A program made the translations under genes and the position numbers. Below, piece by piece: positions 1-8,849 of a DNA stretch of 37,141 nt. The notes beneath the pieces were generated by a model, which did no database searches, had not been told where the DNA came from, and was given only the letters and a program-made list of their open reading frames with translations. Source of the stretch: an uncultured Fibrobacter sp. (GTDB lineage Bacteria; Fibrobacterota; Fibrobacteria; Fibrobacterales; Fibrobacteraceae); NCBI GenBank assembly GCA_946407235.1, contig CAMJNF010000007.1, positions 1 to 37,141 of the forward strand. Direction: 5' to 3'. Each line of letters starts with the position of its first letter. Positions within the stretch are counted from its first letter, which is position 1.

Positions 1-2
1 AA

Positions 3-788
3 CTCCTCAAGGCCTGCGGTTACAAGGCATCGAAGCCCTACAAGACTTTGACCCAGATCGATTCCAAGAACGGTATCGAATTTTTCTTCCTGCGCCCAAG
101 CGACATCCCGATGTATGTGGGTCGCGGCATCATCGACGCAGGCATCACGGGCATCGACTTCAACGCCGAAGCAAAGAGCCCGGCCGTAAAGGTTTTGGAC
201 CTCCCGTTTGGCGCGTCCAAGCTCTGCGCTGCAGTCCCAAACGAAAGCCCGATCCAAAGCCTTGCAGACCTCAAGGATGCAACGATCGCCACTAGCTTCC
301 CGAACATCGTGGAAAGCTATTACAAGAAGAAAATGGACTTCGTGGTGCTCGAAGGCGCTGTCGAAATTTCCGTGAGCCTCGGTGTTGCAAACGCCATCGT
401 GGACGTTGTCGAAACGGGCACGACGCTCAAGCAAGCCGGACTGCGCATTATCGGCGAACCGCTCTTCCGCTCTAACGCCGCCATTTTCTGCAACCCGCAA
501 AAAACCGAACTCGAAGAAGTCAACACGCTTATCCGCCGCATCCAGGGCAAGCTCGTTGCCCAGACGTACATGATGATCGAGTACGACTGCCCCTCCGAAC
601 TTCTCTCGAAGGCTTGCGAAATGACTCCGGGTCTCGACGCCCCGACGGTGACGAAGCTCCACGGTCGTGAATGGTACTCCGTGAAGGCCATGGTGCCGCG
701 CGAAGAAGCCAACGCCATCATGGACAAGCTCTGGGACGCAGGCGCCCGCAGCATCCTCCTATTCGGCATCGAAAGCGCAAGAATTTAG
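3..788 (+). CDS. hisG: ATP phosphoribosyltransferase, long form, 5' end outside window
   Basis: Frame is open from base 3 (LLKACGYKASKPYKTLTQIDSKNGIEFFFLRPSDIPMYVGRGIIDAGITG); the listed start at 48 is an internal TTG. C-terminal regulatory region LHGREWYSVKAMVPREEANAIMDKLWDAGARSILLFGIESARI. Confidence 0.93.
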   Translation, partial: LLKACGYKASKPYKTLTQIDSKNGIEFFFLRPSDIPMYVGRGIIDAGITGIDFNAEAKSPAVKVLDLPFGASKLCAAVPNESPIQSLADLKDATIATSFPNIVESYYKKKMDFVVLEGAVEISVSLGVANAIVDVVETGTTLKQAGLRIIGEPLFRSNAAIFCNPQKTELEEVNTLIRRIQGKLVAQTYMMIEYDCPSELLSKACEMTPGLDAPTVTKLHGREWYSVKAMVPREEANAIMDKLWDAGARSILLFGIESARI

Positions 789-988
789 ACGAAAGAACGC
801 CCGCCACGGCGGGCTACAGACGAGAGACGAAAGATTTTATAGTCGTACTTCGCACTGTTTTGCGATAAAATCACACCTATTTTTTTCGTCTCTCTGTCCG
901 TTTTTTCATCTAATTTACAATCAACGAAGCTCTAAAATTCTTGAAAAACAATTCTCTCGTCTTTAGTCTTTCGTCTCTCGTCTAAACC
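787..988. repeat. Heptanucleotide tandem array with 17-nt perfect inverted copies
   Basis: AGACGAGAGACGAAAGA (818-834) and its reverse complement TCTTTCGTCTCTCGTCT (967-983); right array CTCTCGT CTTTAGT CTTTCGT CTCTCGT (954-981). Confidence 0.85.
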
Positions 989-1900
989 ATGCAATCTCTA
1001 GCTTACCTGGCACGTCAACCAATTCTTGATCGCGAGGGCAATATCTTCGCGTATGAATTGCTATTCCGTGACTCGCCAAGCAGCGCAACAGCCATCATCG
1101 CAAGCGATGTGCAGGCGACGGCCCAAGTGCTAGAGAACGTCCTCAACAGTATCGGGCTTGAGCGCCTTGTCGGGGGCAAAAAGGCATTTGTCAATTGCAG
1201 CCGCGAGATGCTTTTGGACAACTTGTTCGGACTTTTAAATCCCAATAGTTTTGTTCTCGAAATTCTCGAAGACGTCACCGTCGATAGAGCGCTTATCCGC
1301 GCCATTGAGCGTTACAAGACTCGCGGTTTTGAACTAGCTCTTGACGATTTTATCATGAACGACGAGTTTTTGAATCGCTTTGAGCCCTTGTTCAAATACA
1401 TTTCGTACGTGAAGATGGACTTGGTCGATAACACGCCCGAAGCGATGACACAAGCCGCAAAGTTTTTCAAAGAAAGAAACATCAAACTTCTCGCTGAGAA
1501 AGTCGAAGACGAAGATACGTTCAATCGCTGCAAGGACGCTGGCTACGAATACTTCCAAGGTTTTTTCTTTGCAAGGCCGGAACTTGTAACTGGGCAAAAA
1601 ATTGACGCCACTTCCGCCGCCATCTTACAAATCATTCAGTTGTTGCACACACACCCGACACTCGAAAAGCTCTGCGAAGAACTCGACAAGCAACCGGATA
1701 TTTCGGCAAACCTCTTGCAGTTTGTGAATTCGGACGTGCACAACAAGCCTGTTATCGAAACGGTGAAAAACGCAATTGTCTGGGTTGGCATGAAGAAAAT
1801 CCAGGAGTGGTTAAAGCTCATGCTCTACGCCCGCATCGGAACAATTTTCGAACTTAAACTGAATAGCACACAACGATACGTAAGTATCCATGATGCATAG
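989..1900 (+). CDS. EAL-domain/HDOD-domain signalling protein (YuxH-like) with shortened HDOD region
   Basis: LARQPILDREGNIFAYELLFRDS N-terminus and LLAEKVEDEDTFNRCKDAGYEYFQGFFFARPE are typical of EAL-HDOD proteins; the HDOD part stops soon after VGMKKIQEWLKLMLYA. Confidence 0.82.
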   Translation: MQSLAYLARQPILDREGNIFAYELLFRDSPSSATAIIASDVQATAQVLENVLNSIGLERLVGGKKAFVNCSREMLLDNLFGLLNPNSFVLEILEDVTVDRALIRAIERYKTRGFELALDDFIMNDEFLNRFEPLFKYISYVKMDLVDNTPEAMTQAAKFFKERNIKLLAEKVEDEDTFNRCKDAGYEYFQGFFFARPELVTGQKIDATSAAILQIIQLLHTHPTLEKLCEELDKQPDISANLLQFVNSDVHNKPVIETVKNAIVWVGMKKIQEWLKLMLYARIGTIFELKLNSTQRYVSIHDA

Positions 1901-1909
1901 GCACTAGCA

Positions 1910-2506
1910 ATGAACGTTGAACCGCAAAGCTTGGAAAACTTGATTTCCGAATTCGCCTCCCTCCCGGGAATCGGCTTAAAGACGGCTCGCCGCCTCGCCT
2001 ACCACATGCTCTCGCGCAAAAAAGGCGATGTAGAACGCTTTGCCGACAGCTTGATGCAGGCGGCCGAAAAGGTGCACCCGTGCCCACGCTGCCACGCTTT
2101 TACCGATGAAGAAATCTGCCCTACTTGCAGAGCCCGCGAAGGCGCCAAGTCCATTTGCGTTGTCGAAAAGAATTCCGATATTTTACCATTCGAACGTTCA
2201 TCCGTCCACAAGGGTCTTTACTTTGTCCTTGGCGGCGTGATTTCCCCGCTCGATGGTATTGGTCCCGAAGCGCTCCACCTGCCGCAGCTCGTAGAACGCA
2301 TCAAAGCAGAAAACATCGAAGAACTAGTCCTTGCCTTGGGCTCTAGCCCCGAAGCCGACAGCACGGCCCTCATGATAGACCGCATGCTAGACGGCGTCAA
2401 CGTCAAACGCACCCGCCTCGCCCGCGGAATTCCCATGGGTAGCGACTTGGAATTCATCGACGAAGTCACCATGCTTCGCGCATTCGAAGGGAGAGTATCC
2501 TTATGA
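1910..2506 (+). CDS. recR: Recombination mediator protein RecR
   Basis: LISEFASLPGIGLKTARRLAYHML, zinc finger CPRCHAFTDEEICPTC, Toprim ICVVEKNSDI, and YFVLGGVISPLDGIGPE. Confidence 0.97.
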   Translation: MNVEPQSLENLISEFASLPGIGLKTARRLAYHMLSRKKGDVERFADSLMQAAEKVHPCPRCHAFTDEEICPTCRAREGAKSICVVEKNSDILPFERSSVHKGLYFVLGGVISPLDGIGPEALHLPQLVERIKAENIEELVLALGSSPEADSTALMIDRMLDGVNVKRTRLARGIPMGSDLEFIDEVTMLRAFEGRVSL

Positions 2507-3156
2507 GTACAAAAGAAAAAGTTATTCACCAAGCACCAGTCGAAGTCGGTGGTTACACCATCCGTTCTGCAAAATTCGTCAAGGCCGCAGTGAACCTCAA
2601 GGGCCTCCCCGAAGAACGACTTCCGCAAATTGCATTCCTCGGGCGATCCAACGTGGGCAAGTCCTCGCTCATGAACGCGCTCATGGGTCAAAAAAAGCTC
2701 GTAAAAGTAAGTTCTACCCCCGGAAAAACACGCGAAATTAATTTTTTCAAAGTCAACGATGAATTTTTTCTTGTAGATTTACCAGGTGTAGGGTTCGCTA
2801 AGGTCAACAATGCCAAGCGCGACCAGATGTCCGACTTTATTCGTGAATATGTCGAAAAGTGCAAGGACCTCAAGGGACTTATCTACCTCGTAGATATCCG
2901 CCACGGAGGAACTCCTATCGACATCGAAACGGTCGAAAGCATCCGTGCAACAGGTTGCCCCGTCTTGATCGTAGCAAGCAAGCGTGACAAGGTGAACCAA
3001 TCCGAACTTGCCAAAGGGCTCAAGGACATCCAGCAACGCTTGGATCTAGACCACAAGCCGCTTTGTGTAAGCGCACTCAAAAAATTCGGACTCGATGAAC
3101 TATGGACCGAAATTCTAGAGGCAACACATAGGGATAATGCAAAGGACGCAACTTAA
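2503..3156 (+). CDS. engB: Ribosome biogenesis GTP-binding protein EngB/YsxC
   Basis: GRSNVGKSSLMNAL P-loop, STPGKTREINFF, DLPGVGFAKV; overlaps the recR stop (ATGA). Confidence 0.95.
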   Translation: MSTKEKVIHQAPVEVGGYTIRSAKFVKAAVNLKGLPEERLPQIAFLGRSNVGKSSLMNALMGQKKLVKVSSTPGKTREINFFKVNDEFFLVDLPGVGFAKVNNAKRDQMSDFIREYVEKCKDLKGLIYLVDIRHGGTPIDIETVESIRATGCPVLIVASKRDKVNQSELAKGLKDIQQRLDLDHKPLCVSALKKFGLDELWTEILEATHRDNAKDAT

Positions 3157-4048
3157 AAACTGGCAAAAGATGACTCCAATCGGGCGGTTGTTCCACTCGA
3201 TTGGAATATTCATCTTGAAAAGAAGAATCGGGCAACTCATCGCCTTGTTCTTCCGCACAGTCGCGTCTCTTTTTGATAAAAGCCATAATTTCAAAAGCGA
3301 CGCCCGCAACATCATAATGCAAACGTACTTTACCGGTGTCGAAATTTTCATTCCGCTGTTCATTGTCGCTACATTATTCGGAACCGTCGTCATAATCAAT
3401 GTGCTCATGCGCTTGGACGCGCTAGGTTTTTCGAACAACATCGGCTCACTCATGGTGGTGGTCATCATACGTGAATTGAGCCCTATTCTTACGGCGTTCC
3501 TCATTGCTGGCCGTAGCGGTTCTTCGCTTACAACCTATATCGGCGGCATGGTCATTGATTCCGAAGTCGACGCTCTTGCCACCATGGGCATCAATCCCAT
3601 CCGCTATCTTGTCATGCCCAGCGTCATTGGCGGAACGATTGCAACAATTATCATGAACATCATCTTTAGCGCAAGCGCTATCGGTGCCGGGTTTATTGTA
3701 ATCAAAGGAATCATATACCTCACCAGCATTTTGCACAATTTGCCTATCCACGTAAGCTTGAACTTGTCCAACCTGCAAATCTCTTGGGATTATCTTTCCA
3801 CCGAAATTCTCAAGGCCCTTACCAAATGGGACTTTTTCCTCGCAATTATAAAACCGCTTGTTTTTGGCATCATCATTACAGTAAACGCTTGCTACCAAGC
3901 ATTGAATATTAAGCGCGATATCCGCCAAGTACCCAAGGCAACATCACGCTCTGTCATCACATCTTTCCTCTACATTGTTTTTGCCGACGTTGCGCTTTCG
4001 TTGTTCTACTTTATAAGCTACATGAACACTCTTTCTACGATTATCTAA
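3137..4048 (+). CDS. MlaE-family lipid ABC transporter permease
   Basis: IRELSPILTAFLIAGRSGSSLTTYIGGMVIDSEVDALATMGINPIRYLVMP is the MlaE/Ttg2B signature; multiple TM segments. Confidence 0.92.
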   Translation: MQRTQLKNWQKMTPIGRLFHSIGIFILKRRIGQLIALFFRTVASLFDKSHNFKSDARNIIMQTYFTGVEIFIPLFIVATLFGTVVIINVLMRLDALGFSNNIGSLMVVVIIRELSPILTAFLIAGRSGSSLTTYIGGMVIDSEVDALATMGINPIRYLVMPSVIGGTIATIIMNIIFSASAIGAGFIVIKGIIYLTSILHNLPIHVSLNLSNLQISWDYLSTEILKALTKWDFFLAIIKPLVFGIIITVNACYQALNIKRDIRQVPKATSRSVITSFLYIVFADVALSLFYFISYMNTLSTII

Positions 4049-4049
4049 A

Positions 4050-4883
4050 ATGCTAGACGAAGCTCTCAGACTTGAAGATATTTATCTTTCGACAAGCGAA
4101 CTATCGGGAACGCTGTTCTCGGTACCGAGAGCTGTAAGCTATTTTGAAAACATCAGATCTAGTGAAAGCAACGCCGATTACCAGCTCATCGCAGGGGCAA
4201 ATCTCAGATTAAAACTCGGTGAAACCATTTGCATTGGCGGCCCGTCCGGTAAAGGCAAGAGCGCCATTCTCCGCATGATTGCAGGCCTTGCGCGCCCGCT
4301 CAAGGGGCATATCTATTACTTTGGCGAATACATTCCAGCCGAACGTCTCGATGCACTTGAAATTGCAAAGCGTAACGTGGGTTACGTTCTCCAAAACGCC
4401 GCATTGATTTCGAACCTGAGAGTTGCAGACAACATAGCGCTCCCCCTTCACTACCACAAGATGGGTTCCGATGAAGAAATATCGAAGAAAGTCAACATGG
4501 CTATGGACTTGATGCGCGTCCGCAACTTTGCAAACATGTTCCCGCACGAGCTCAGCGTGGGCATGCAAAAGCGCGTTGCCATCGCAAGGTCTTGGGCCAT
4601 GGACCCGAAGCTTTTGCTCATGGATGAACCGACCGCAGGTCTCGACAACTACAACCGCCGAAATCTCTTGCCGTTGATTGACAACATGCGAACCATGTTC
4701 AAGACGTCCATCATCATCGTCACGCACGACCTCATGATCGCCAAGGACCTGGATTGCAACCTCGTATTTTTGCACAAGAAGAAACTCACCGAGCCGCATT
4801 CCTTTGACTACTGGCTCCATTCGGATAGCGAAATTTCAAAGGACCAGTTCCGCGATCTTCAATCCATTTCACCTAACACCTAG
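4050..4883 (+). CDS. MlaF-like ABC transporter ATP-binding protein
   Basis: Walker A GGPSGKGKSAILR, signature-like HELSVGMQKRVAIARSWAMDPKLLLMDEPTAGLD; 1 bp after the permease. Confidence 0.92.
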   Translation: MLDEALRLEDIYLSTSELSGTLFSVPRAVSYFENIRSSESNADYQLIAGANLRLKLGETICIGGPSGKGKSAILRMIAGLARPLKGHIYYFGEYIPAERLDALEIAKRNVGYVLQNAALISNLRVADNIALPLHYHKMGSDEEISKKVNMAMDLMRVRNFANMFPHELSVGMQKRVAIARSWAMDPKLLLMDEPTAGLDNYNRRNLLPLIDNMRTMFKTSIIIVTHDLMIAKDLDCNLVFLHKKKLTEPHSFDYWLHSDSEISKDQFRDLQSISPNT

Positions 4884-4891
4884 TTATAGTT

Positions 4892-5893
4892 ATGTTCCTT
4901 CCTTTACCAGACGATTTTCATGCGCACTTGCGCCAGGGCGAACTTATGCCCGGTTATGTCCGCGATCTTGTGAGCCAATTTGGCCGCGCGATCATCATGC
5001 CGAACACCGTGCCCGCCATGACGAGCGCACAAGCTATTGCCGATTACAAAAAGCAAATTCTCGAAGCGGCCGCTCCCGTGCGCCCGGATTTCGAGCCGCT
5101 CATGACATTCAAGTTGAACCCGAATTACACGGAACAGGACTTGAAAGACATGATGGCTGTAGGTGTTGTCGCCGGCAAATACTACCCTGCAGGAGTGACG
5201 ACCAACAGCGCCGATGGCATCAGCGACTTTGAAGCGGTCTTCCCCGTTGTAACTATGATGGAAAAACTCGGCCTTGTGCTGTGCGTCCACGGCGAAGAAC
5301 CAGGTGAATTCTGCCTCGACCGCGAACCTGCGTTCATCAAGCGCGTCGAAACGCTCGCCGAAAAGTTCCCAAAACTCCGCATTGTATTCGAACACTTGAG
5401 CAGCGCAAAATCCGTCGAAGCGGTAAAACGCCTCCCCGCAAACGTCGCCGCCACCTTCACGGTGCACCATCTGATGATGACTCTCGACGATATCGTCGGC
5501 GATGCGCTCCGCCCGCACCACTTCTGCAAGCCGCTTCCCAAGCGCCCCGAAGACCGCAAGGCCATCCGAGAAGCAGCATTCAGCGGGAATCCCAAATTCT
5601 TCCTCGGCACCGATTCCGCCCCGCACCAGCAAGGCAAAAAGGAATGCCCGTGCGGAGCCGCCGGGGTCTACAGCGCCCCCGTCGCCATCCCGCTCCTGGT
5701 ACAGGAATTTGACCGCGCAGGCGCTCTCGACAAACTCCCGAACTTCATCGCGGGTTTCGGCGCCGACTTTTACGGTCTACCGCGCACCACAAAGCAAATC
5801 GAAGTCGTCAAGGAATCGTGGACAGTCCCTGCAATCGTGAACGGAGTCGTGCCGCTTGCAGCCGGACAAACACTCGAATGGAAGCTGAAATAG
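4892..5893 (+). CDS. pyrC: Dihydroorotase (class II)
   Basis: DDFHAHLRQGELM metal motif, KYYPAGVTTNS, VFEHLSSAKSVE, FLGTDSAPHQQGKKE. Confidence 0.96.
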   Translation: MFLPLPDDFHAHLRQGELMPGYVRDLVSQFGRAIIMPNTVPAMTSAQAIADYKKQILEAAAPVRPDFEPLMTFKLNPNYTEQDLKDMMAVGVVAGKYYPAGVTTNSADGISDFEAVFPVVTMMEKLGLVLCVHGEEPGEFCLDREPAFIKRVETLAEKFPKLRIVFEHLSSAKSVEAVKRLPANVAATFTVHHLMMTLDDIVGDALRPHHFCKPLPKRPEDRKAIREAAFSGNPKFFLGTDSAPHQQGKKECPCGAAGVYSAPVAIPLLVQEFDRAGALDKLPNFIAGFGADFYGLPRTTKQIEVVKESWTVPAIVNGVVPLAAGQTLEWKLK

Positions 5894-5926
5894 CGTTTTT
5901 TTCGTTAAAAAAAGCCATTTCTATAC

Positions 5927-5957
5927 AAAAATTCGTCTAAAAAGGCGAATTTTTTTT
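5927..5957 (+). terminator. Rho-independent terminator after pyrC
   Basis: AAAAATTCG(5927-5935) ... CGAATTTTT(5946-5954) inverted repeat followed by T-run. Confidence 0.75.
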
Positions 5958-6054
5958 ATACATATAAAAAAATTTTTCCTTATTTACTTTTTTTACTTAT
6001 ATTAGAAAAGCTAATCCAAAGGAATCATACCATATTTCAATCGGAGGTTTCATA

Positions 6055-6669
6055 ATGAATTTGGTAAAAACAATTGGTCGTTTTCTTCCGGTAGCCCTCT
6101 CTCTTGCAGTGCTCGTTGCATGCGGTGACAAAAAGAATGAAAAAGCAGCACCTGTAAAGCAGCCTGAACCGGTAAAGGTCGAAGCTCCGGCACCGGAACC
6201 AGAACAGCCGGCTCCGTTTGACTTCTCCAAGTTTGCAGCCATCAAGAACAACTCTCAGGTATTCTTGACAACTCGTGGCGAAGTTGCAGCATTCCTCAAC
6301 GATGCATTCGCCAAAGTCGAAAACGGTCAGGCAACGGCTATCGAATTCCCGAACGTGAGCAGCCTGTTTGAACTCGCCAGTGCAGAACTCAGCAGCGAAG
6401 GCCGCGCCATCATCGCAGAACTCGCACCCAAGTTTGCACAGACCAACATGGAAGCAACGATTCTCGTTGAAGGTTACACCTGCGACCTCGGTTCCGTGGC
6501 ATACAACGATGAACTTTCTCAGCGCCGCGCCGAAACCGTCAAGGCTGAAATCGCCAAATACGTTCCGGCATCCAAGATCACAGCAAAGTGGTACGGCAAG
6601 CGCATGTTCAAGAAGTTCAAATACGATACAAGAGACGAATACCGTCGCGTGAACATCCGCATCCAGTAA
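6055..6669 (+). CDS. OmpA-family lipoprotein
   Basis: Signal peptide with lipobox LAVLVACG, Pro-rich linker, C-terminal OmpA-like domain ILVEGYTCDLGSVAYNDELSQRRAETVKAEI...RRVNIRIQ. Confidence 0.88.
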   Translation: MNLVKTIGRFLPVALSLAVLVACGDKKNEKAAPVKQPEPVKVEAPAPEPEQPAPFDFSKFAAIKNNSQVFLTTRGEVAAFLNDAFAKVENGQATAIEFPNVSSLFELASAELSSEGRAIIAELAPKFAQTNMEATILVEGYTCDLGSVAYNDELSQRRAETVKAEIAKYVPASKITAKWYGKRMFKKFKYDTRDEYRRVNIRIQ

Positions 6670-6701
6670 TTTCTCTTTACGGATAAAAACAATTTGAAAA
6701 G

Positions 6702-6726
6702 GTCCCGCTCGATGGCGGGACTTTTT
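6702..6726 (+). terminator. Rho-independent terminator after the OmpA-family gene
   Basis: GTCCCGC(6702-6708)/GCGGGAC(6715-6721) followed by TTTTT. Confidence 0.85.
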
Positions 6727-6800
6727 CGTTATAAAAAAATAGATGAAGGAAAAGGAGTGAACGCGTATTGCCGCGCAACACCATGCCATCGTGAAAATCG

Positions 6801-8837
6801 TCAATAGTTAAACATTGACATCTTGGTGATATTTCCATCGGCATCGAAGGATATATTGAAATACCCTTTACCTTCAAGTGTGCTTATATAAAGCGGAACC
6901 GTCTTTGAAGCAAATGCCGCCTGTTTTTCAAACGAGACATCGATATTATTGCCGTTCAAAACAACGGACGACGCAAGCACAACATCTTTGCTATTCAGCT
7001 CACCGAAAGAGAAAAACGGATTCAACAAAACCAACGATCTCGGGAAATGGAACACCATTTTCTTTGAGCCGACCATGCTGCTCAACAAACCTTCTTTTTC
7101 TTTCATTTCATAAGAGCAGCCGGTAGTGAGCTGATGAAGGGAAGCCTTGCTAAAGCGCTTGCCGCCCATCTTTTTTGAAATATTCGTACGCTTAATCTTG
7201 TCTTCATCCACCCAAATAATTAAACTATCCGTCATGATAATAGCTCTTGCAGAAACAATGTCTTCAACGCTATTCTTTTGCTTCCCGTACAATTCATAAT
7301 TCAGTTGCAACTTTCCGAAACTCGCCTTGGAATAGGGTTCGATGTTATTGATGGTCGTTTCCATTTTCTTGACCAAATAATCATCGGCATACATATCGGT
7401 CATGTGCAAGCAGATAAACAGGCGAACATTCGAAAGGCGCTTGTCGGAACGGTTTTCAATTTCAATCGCAAGTTTATCCGAGAACGAGAGCGTCGGATTG
7501 TACGTTTGCAAATCCAGGAAAGAGTGTTCTTCGAAAATCATGTCCAAGATTTTGGGCATATAGCGTTCCACAAAGTTCATATCCGAAATCAAGTAATCAT
7601 ATACATCCTGATTGCCGCGGCGAAAAAAATGCTTTAAAATTTCATCTTTAGCCTTTGAATAATTTCCCTTGTTGTAGGCCACCATTGCTTTCTGGAAGTT
7701 TGGCGAATAAAATCCAAAGCCTTCCATCATCGACTTGTAGTGTTCCAAAACTACATGACCTTCTTTTGATTTTAGAATATAATTGCGGTAATTGTAGGAA
7801 TTATACATATCCAACAATTTTTCCGCTTCACGGGGATATTCTACAGAAGATTGGTCAAACAAAGTTGCAGCCTTATTGTCATCACCTTGCATTGTGTAAT
7901 AAGCCCCAAGCAAGACCAAAGCCGGAGCAGATCTATCAGGATGGTCCGCAATGTACTGGTTGAGAATATCCCTTGCGACATCCGCATTGAGCTTATCGCC
8001 AGAAATTTCTACGCCACGTCCAGCCTCATAAAGCAAGCAAAACGACTTTAGCAACAGCGATTCCTGATCGGTCGGATACTTTTCCAACACAGCGTTAAGC
8101 AATTCAAGCGCACCGCGGATATCACCATTGTTGATTGCAAGGTAGGCCTTATCACGCAACAAGCACATTTCATTCCACTTCGCCAAATATTTCAAATAAA
8201 GTACTGTATATTCGCTTAAATAGCTTAAGTAAGCCTCTTTATTTTCTTCAAGCGCCTTTTTGGCGCTTTTTTCTATTTCATCGTTTCTTTGAATTTCGCT
8301 GTAAAAATTCGATCCGGATGCAACACCAGCCGTCGCGAGAGACAATAACGAAGTTGGGTCAAAGCCCCCAGTTGTCACGAGCTGTGCTATTGGAGATGTG
8401 ACACTTTTAAGATCTACAGATTTTCTAATAGCATTCCAATAGCGCTTCTTTTGAGTCTCATTTAAATCGTATTCAGCTGCGCGAATCCCTTTATAAAGAG
8501 GCAACAACTTTTTTTCAGAGTCAATCACTTCAGCCGGGATACCGCTATAATCTTGAGTGGCCAAGAATTGTAGATATTCGAACATACTCTTCGTAGTCGA
8601 AAAGCCATCATTTAAAATATGGAACAAGCGAATTGTCTTTTCGAGATCAAGCGGTTTAGATTCTTGCGGTTCAGGAGATTTATGTTCCTCTTGTTCCGCA
8701 TTTTCAAAGACAGCCTCAACAGAATCAATTTCTTTTTGTATCTCCACATCCTTCTTATGACGAGATATCAAAATATATGCTACGGAAATCGCAATAACGA
8801 CAACCAGAAACAGCAAACAGCCTTTTTTCATTTTCAC
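6801..8837 (-). CDS. Membrane-anchored TPR-like protein of unknown function
   Basis: 678 aa, single N-terminal TM (GCLLFLVVVIAISVAYILI), helical repeats such as ALELLNAVLEKYPTDQESLLLKSFCLLYEAG; 12 bp downstream of the RyR-like gene. Confidence 0.75.
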   Translation of the reverse strand: MKMKKGCLLFLVVVIAISVAYILISRHKKDVEIQKEIDSVEAVFENAEQEEHKSPEPQESKPLDLEKTIRLFHILNDGFSTTKSMFEYLQFLATQDYSGIPAEVIDSEKKLLPLYKGIRAAEYDLNETQKKRYWNAIRKSVDLKSVTSPIAQLVTTGGFDPTSLLSLATAGVASGSNFYSEIQRNDEIEKSAKKALEENKEAYLSYLSEYTVLYLKYLAKWNEMCLLRDKAYLAINNGDIRGALELLNAVLEKYPTDQESLLLKSFCLLYEAGRGVEISGDKLNADVARDILNQYIADHPDRSAPALVLLGAYYTMQGDDNKAATLFDQSSVEYPREAEKLLDMYNSYNYRNYILKSKEGHVVLEHYKSMMEGFGFYSPNFQKAMVAYNKGNYSKAKDEILKHFFRRGNQDVYDYLISDMNFVERYMPKILDMIFEEHSFLDLQTYNPTLSFSDKLAIEIENRSDKRLSNVRLFICLHMTDMYADDYLVKKMETTINNIEPYSKASFGKLQLNYELYGKQKNSVEDIVSARAIIMTDSLIIWVDEDKIKRTNISKKMGGKRFSKASLHQLTTGCSYEMKEKEGLLSSMVGSKKMVFHFPRSLVLLNPFFSFGELNSKDVVLASSVVLNGNNIDVSFEKQAAFASKTVPLYISTLEGKGYFNISFDADGNITKMSMFNY

Positions 8838-8849
8838 CTTTTTGAAATT

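Noticed and set aside
48-50. TTG at 48 as the hisG start
   Set aside because: The frame continues in-frame upstream with HisG-like sequence to the window edge, so the gene is truncated by the window.
4209-4820. 203-aa - strand ORF, and similar long antisense ORFs (4904-5632, 15641-19873 series)
   Set aside because: Each overlaps a gene with convincing family motifs; His/Cys/Arg-rich translations typical of shadow frames.
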